A program made the translations under genes and the position numbers. The notes below the pieces were generated by a model. The model ran no database searches. It saw nothing but the letters and a program-made list of their open reading frames with translations, and was not told the origin of the DNA. Shown here one piece after another: positions 9,264-11,717 of a stretch of 11,717 bases of DNA; position 1 is the first letter of the stretch; every line of letters begins with the position of its first letter. This stretch comes from Clostridia bacterium (GTDB lineage: Bacteria > Bacillota_A > Clostridia > Oscillospirales > CAG-272): assembly GCA_017552165.1 (NCBI GenBank), contig JAFZCF010000019.1, positions 1 to 11,717 of the forward strand, written 5' to 3'.

Positions 9264-9526
9264 TTAAATTCACGCTTACCGTAAAACATCTCGACCTTGC
9301 CCCGCTCGCCGACAGGATGATCCCCCGGCTCACTGGGAGCGATTCACCGATCGTGAACGGAGCGGCGAAAAAAATGCTGTTTTCCCTCCCCGAGGAAAAG
9401 CAGGAGGAACTGCTGGTCTCGCTTCTCGGTTCCGACAGGATCGATCCCGCGGCAGAGCTGCAAAAGATGCTCGCCGAAAAAGGGATCAAGGCGGAAATCA
9501 CCGAAGCGAGAGCTGACAGAATATAA
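9260..9526 (+). CDS. Unrecognised 88-residue protein
   Basis: I do not recognise this protein. It starts MIKFTLTVKHLDLAPLADRM, contains an acidic helix-like middle (LPEEKQEELLVSLLGSD) and ends in a basic-acidic mix, AEKGIKAEITEARADRI. It has no signal peptide, no membrane segment and no cysteine or histidine cluster (a single His), so it is probably a small soluble cytoplasmic protein of alternating strand and helix. It is very likely real. Its ATG overlaps the mutS2 stop (ATGA). Its stop shares a base with an ATG of the next gene (TAATG). Codon use also resembles its neighbours. The position suggests it is translated with mutS2. Function is unknown. Confidence 0.78.
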   Translation: MIKFTLTVKHLDLAPLADRMIPRLTGSDSPIVNGAAKKMLFSLPEEKQEELLVSLLGSDRIDPAAELQKMLAEKGIKAEITEARADRI

Positions 9527-9536
9527 TGACCGAAAA

Positions 9537-9542
9537 GAGGAG
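9537..9542 (+). promoter_or_regulatory. Ribosome binding site deciding the aminotransferase start
   Basis: GAGGAG lies 4 bases before ATG 9547. The in-frame ATG at 9526 has no purine-rich site upstream. This favours 9547 unless the upstream start is used by translational coupling from the small gene that ends at 9526. Confidence 0.6.
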
Positions 9543-9546
9543 CAAC

Positions 9547-10719
9547 ATGGAACCCAATCTTTCAACAGACGTCCTTGCGCTGGGAAGAGAACGCTCGGCG
9601 ATAAGAGAACTTTTCGAATACGGCAAAGCCGCGCGTGCGCGCGGTGAAAAAATATGCGACCTCAGTCTCGGGAACCCCGCCGTGCCGACGCCGGCGGCCG
9701 TGACCGCAACGATGGCCGAGCTCATATCGTCCGAGCCGTCGCTCGCCCTTCACGGTTATACCTCAGCACCGGGTCTTTACGACGCCCGCGCCGCCATCGC
9801 CGCGACGGTAAAGGGCGCGCTCCCCGAGCTGACCTACGTCACCTGCGGGGCGGCCGCCGCTCTTGTTATCGCAATTAAAGCGCTCGTCACAAAAAAAAGG
9901 CCGGAGATCGTCATCCCCGCCCCGTTTTTCCCGGAATACCGGGTATTTACCTCGGGAGCCGGCGGGAGAGCTGTCGTCGTACCAAATACCGGCGACGATT
10001 TTGATCTCGACGTTGACGGGATCGAAAAGGCGCTGACGCCCGGGACGCGCGCGGTCATACTCAATTCGCCGAACAACCCCTCGGGAAAGATATATTCAGC
10101 CGAAAAGCTCGCGGCCCTCGGCAAACTCCTCGATAAAAAATCCGACGAGCTCGGCGAGCGGATATACATAATATCCGACGAGCCGTACAGGGAGATATAT
10201 TACGGGGCAAAACCGCCGTTCATCCCCGATTTCTATCCGCACACCGTGATATGCAATTCATTTTCAAAGTCGCTTTCGCTGCCCGGCGAGCGTATCGGAT
10301 ATCTTACGGTATTCCCCTCGGCCGACGGCGCGGAAAAGATATTCGACGCGGCCTGCGGCGCGGGACGTATGCTCGGCTACGTATGCGCCCCCTCCCTCAT
10401 GCAGAGGGTGATAGCAGAGCACGCCGACAAAAAATGCAGCGTGTCGCTGTACCGCGAAAACAGGAACGTCCTCTGCTCCGCTCTTACAAAACTGGGATTT
10501 GACTTCGTCCCGCCGGACGGAGCGTTTTATCTCCTCGTAAAGGCGCCGGACGGCAGCTCCAGCGACATGAGCGAGAGAGCGAAAAAGCTCGGACTGCTTA
10601 TCGTGCCGGGAGACAGCTTCGGCTGTCCCGGATACGCCCGCGCTGCCTTCTGCGTAAGCAAGGAGACCATAAGAGAGTCCGTCCCCCTGTTCGCCGAACT
10701 TAAAAAGACTTATGACTGA
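9547..10719 (+). CDS. PLP-dependent aminotransferase, class I/II (aspartate aminotransferase-like)
   Basis: This 390-residue fold-type I transaminase transfers an amino group through pyridoxal phosphate. LSLGNPAVPTPAAV (39-52), HGYTSAPGLYDAR (69-81) and CGAAAA (100-105) form the N-terminal and cofactor-phosphate region. SPNNPSG (174-180) supplies Asn177, and DEPYREI (211-217) supplies Asp211 and Tyr214. NSFSKSLSLPGERIGY (237-252) carries the PLP lysine Lys241 and Arg249. GAFYLLVKAP and PGYARAAFC, with the likely carboxylate-binding Arg365, complete the core. It belongs to a group common in anaerobic Firmicutes and annotated only as aspartate or generic aminotransferase, so the substrate is uncertain. 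The start is set by GAGGAG. ATG 9526 would add seven residues. It sits between mutS2 and trmN6 with no obvious functional link, and its stop overlaps trmN6 by 8 bases. Confidence 0.92.
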   Translation: MEPNLSTDVLALGRERSAIRELFEYGKAARARGEKICDLSLGNPAVPTPAAVTATMAELISSEPSLALHGYTSAPGLYDARAAIAATVKGALPELTYVTCGAAAALVIAIKALVTKKRPEIVIPAPFFPEYRVFTSGAGGRAVVVPNTGDDFDLDVDGIEKALTPGTRAVILNSPNNPSGKIYSAEKLAALGKLLDKKSDELGERIYIISDEPYREIYYGAKPPFIPDFYPHTVICNSFSKSLSLPGERIGYLTVFPSADGAEKIFDAACGAGRMLGYVCAPSLMQRVIAEHADKKCSVSLYRENRNVLCSALTKLGFDFVPPDGAFYLLVKAPDGSSSDMSERAKKLGLLIVPGDSFGCPGYARAAFCVSKETIRESVPLFAELKKTYD

Positions 10720-11437
10720 AAAAAAAGAGACCGTCACCGAGGTGAACGAGGGCATCAGACTTCTTCAGGATCCCTCGGGACTCGCCTTCGGCACGGACGC
10801 GCTGATGCTCGCCGCGTTCATCAGAAAAGAGCCGAAAAGGCACGCGCTCGAGCTCGGATCGGGGAGCGGGATAATCTCGATGCTCCTCGCAAAGCGCGGC
10901 AAATTCCGCAGAATAACCGCCCTTGAGATACAGCCGTATTACGCCGATCTCACCCGCCGGAACGCCGTCGCGAACGGCCTCGGCGACGTGATTGACGCCG
11001 TGTGCGCCGATATCAGGGAATGGAACGGGTGCGCCGATACGGTGTTCTCAAATCCCCCGTACATGCGCGCGGCGGGAGGACGGCCGAACTCCGACGAGGG
11101 AAAATACGCCGCGAGACACGAGGTCTACGGTACGGTATCGGAGCTTGTCGGGGCCGTGTCGGGAATACTCCGCTACGGCGGGAGATTCTGCTGCGTTTAC
11201 CGCCCGGACAGGCTCCCCGAGCTTATCTGCGCGATGAAGGAAAGCGGGCTCGCTCCCAAGCGCATGGTGTTCGTCCACGGCAACCCCCGGATCTCGCCGT
11301 GCCTCGTCCTCATCGAGGGCAAAAAGGGCGGCGGCGAAGGATGCCGTCTGCTGCGCCCTCTGTTTCTGACCGACGAGAACGGCCGGACGACGGCCGACGC
11401 CGAATATATTTACTCAAACGGGGAATGGCCGGAATGA
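10712..11437 (+). CDS. trmN6: tRNA1(Val) (adenine(37)-N6)-methyltransferase family (TrmN6/YabB)
   Basis: This 241-residue Rossmann-fold, SAM-dependent methyltransferase probably makes m6A at position 37, next to the anticodon, as E. coli TrmN6 (YfiC) does for tRNA1(Val). [12 protein letters not shown] (26-37) precedes the SAM-binding motif [11 protein letters not shown] (45-54). [14 protein letters not shown] (71-84) is motif II, and SNPPYM (113-118) is the catalytic NPPY motif typical of N6-adenine methyltransferases. The C-terminal block [19 protein letters not shown] is shared with Firmicute YabB proteins. The start is in an 8-base overlap with the aminotransferase (ATGACTGA). The stop overlaps the rsmI start (ATGA). 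The pairing with rsmI is conserved in Firmicutes, but the small GIY-YIG gene yazA, which lies between them in Bacillus, is absent here. Target tRNA not verified for Gram-positive members. Confidence 0.9.
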   Translation: MTEKKETVTEVNEGIRLLQDPSGLAFGTDALMLAAFIRKEPKRHALELGSGSGIISMLLAKRGKFRRITALEIQPYYADLTRRNAVANGLGDVIDAVCADIREWNGCADTVFSNPPYMRAAGGRPNSDEGKYAARHEVYGTVSELVGAVSGILRYGGRFCCVYRPDRLPELICAMKESGLAPKRMVFVHGNPRISPCLVLIEGKKGGGEGCRLLRPLFLTDENGRTTADAEYIYSNGEWPE

Positions 11438-11717
11438 CTTCGGAAAACGAAAAAAACAAAACCGAAAAAGGCGCGCTATATCTCGTCGCGACCCCGATCG
11501 GGAATCTCGACGATATAACTCTCCGCGCCCTAAAAGTCTTGCGCGAGTGCGATTTCATCGCTGCGGAGGACACGCGCGTGACGGCGAAACTCCTCTCTCA
11601 CTTTGAGATATCAAAGCCGACAGTCATATATCAGAAATACAACGTCGTAAAGGCGGGGGGCGAGATCGCCGACCGGCTCGCGGGCGGCGAGACCTGCGCC
11701 CTTGTCACCGACGCCGG
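11434..11717 (+). CDS. rsmI: 16S rRNA (cytidine(1402)-2'-O)-methyltransferase RsmI, 5' part only
   Basis: The first 94 codons are present and the gene runs off the right edge with no stop. The encoded protein begins [20 protein letters not shown] and continues [16 protein letters not shown], then [12 protein letters not shown], and near the edge ALVTDAG. These are the standard N-terminal motifs of RsmI (YraL/YabC), a tetrapyrrole-methylase-fold enzyme that 2'-O-methylates C1402 in the ribosomal P site of 16S rRNA. The family is about 280 residues, so roughly a third is visible. The block usually reading HxHNE after the AAEDTR helix instead reads [11 protein letters not shown] here. It starts in an ATGA overlap with trmN6, at ATG 11434, so translation is probably coupled. 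Confidence 0.93.
   Translation, partial: MTSENEKNKTEKGALYLVATPIGNLDDITLRALKVLRECDFIAAEDTRVTAKLLSHFEISKPTVIYQKYNVVKAGGEIADRLAGGETCALVTDA

Noticed and set aside
9522..9527. TATAAT at the stop/start junction before the aminotransferase, as an internal promoter
   Set aside because: No -35-like sequence lies 16-18 bp upstream (the region reads CACCGA) and there is no extended -10 TG. The match arises from the TAATG junction of overlapping genes.

Overview
The window looks like chromosomal DNA of a moderately GC-rich Gram-positive anaerobe of the class Clostridia (Firmicutes/Bacillota), probably a gut or other plant-fibre-degrading lineage. That placement is an inference. It rests on the gene order phoH-ybeY-era-recO, a MutS2 protein, an intracellular GH51 arabinofuranosidase, strong purine-rich ribosome binding sites and consensus sigma-A type promoters. 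Nothing in the window identifies genus or species.

Left part (1-3440). A 5S rRNA gene with its terminator, presumably the end of an rRNA operon lying upstream, is followed by a two-gene arabinose module. A near-consensus promoter (213-241) drives a GH51 alpha-L-arabinofuranosidase. After a 95-bp spacer with two hairpins comes an FGGY sugar kinase, probably a non-canonical L-ribulokinase. Together they would release arabinose from arabinan or arabinoxylan fragments and phosphorylate its isomer ribulose. The isomerase, epimerase and transporter are not in the window. Two copies of a near-palindrome upstream of the promoter look like a paired operator.

Middle (3440-3741). A tRNA-Leu(CAA) gene lies on the minus strand with its own consensus-like promoter and a bidirectional terminator shared with the kinase. 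A second plus-strand terminator and a perfect-consensus promoter follow, firing rightward.

Right part (3742-11717). Nine plus-strand genes are packed almost without gaps, and most overlap by a few bases: phoH, ybeY, era, recO, mutS2, an unrecognised 88-residue protein, a PLP-dependent aminotransferase, trmN6 and the start of rsmI, which runs off the window edge. Apart from recO and the aminotransferase, the recognised proteins act on or near the ribosome or tRNA: 16S maturation (YbeY, Era), rescue of stalled or collided ribosomes (MutS2/RqcU), tRNA A37 methylation (TrmN6) and 16S C1402 ribose methylation (RsmI). The whole right half reads as one translationally coupled housekeeping operon.

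I do not see a clearly novel system such as a defence island, mobile element or CRISPR array. The items most worth a second look are the paired operator-like sites before the arabinofuranosidase, the unrecognised small gene, the unusual kinase, and deviations in normally conserved motifs of Era and RsmI.
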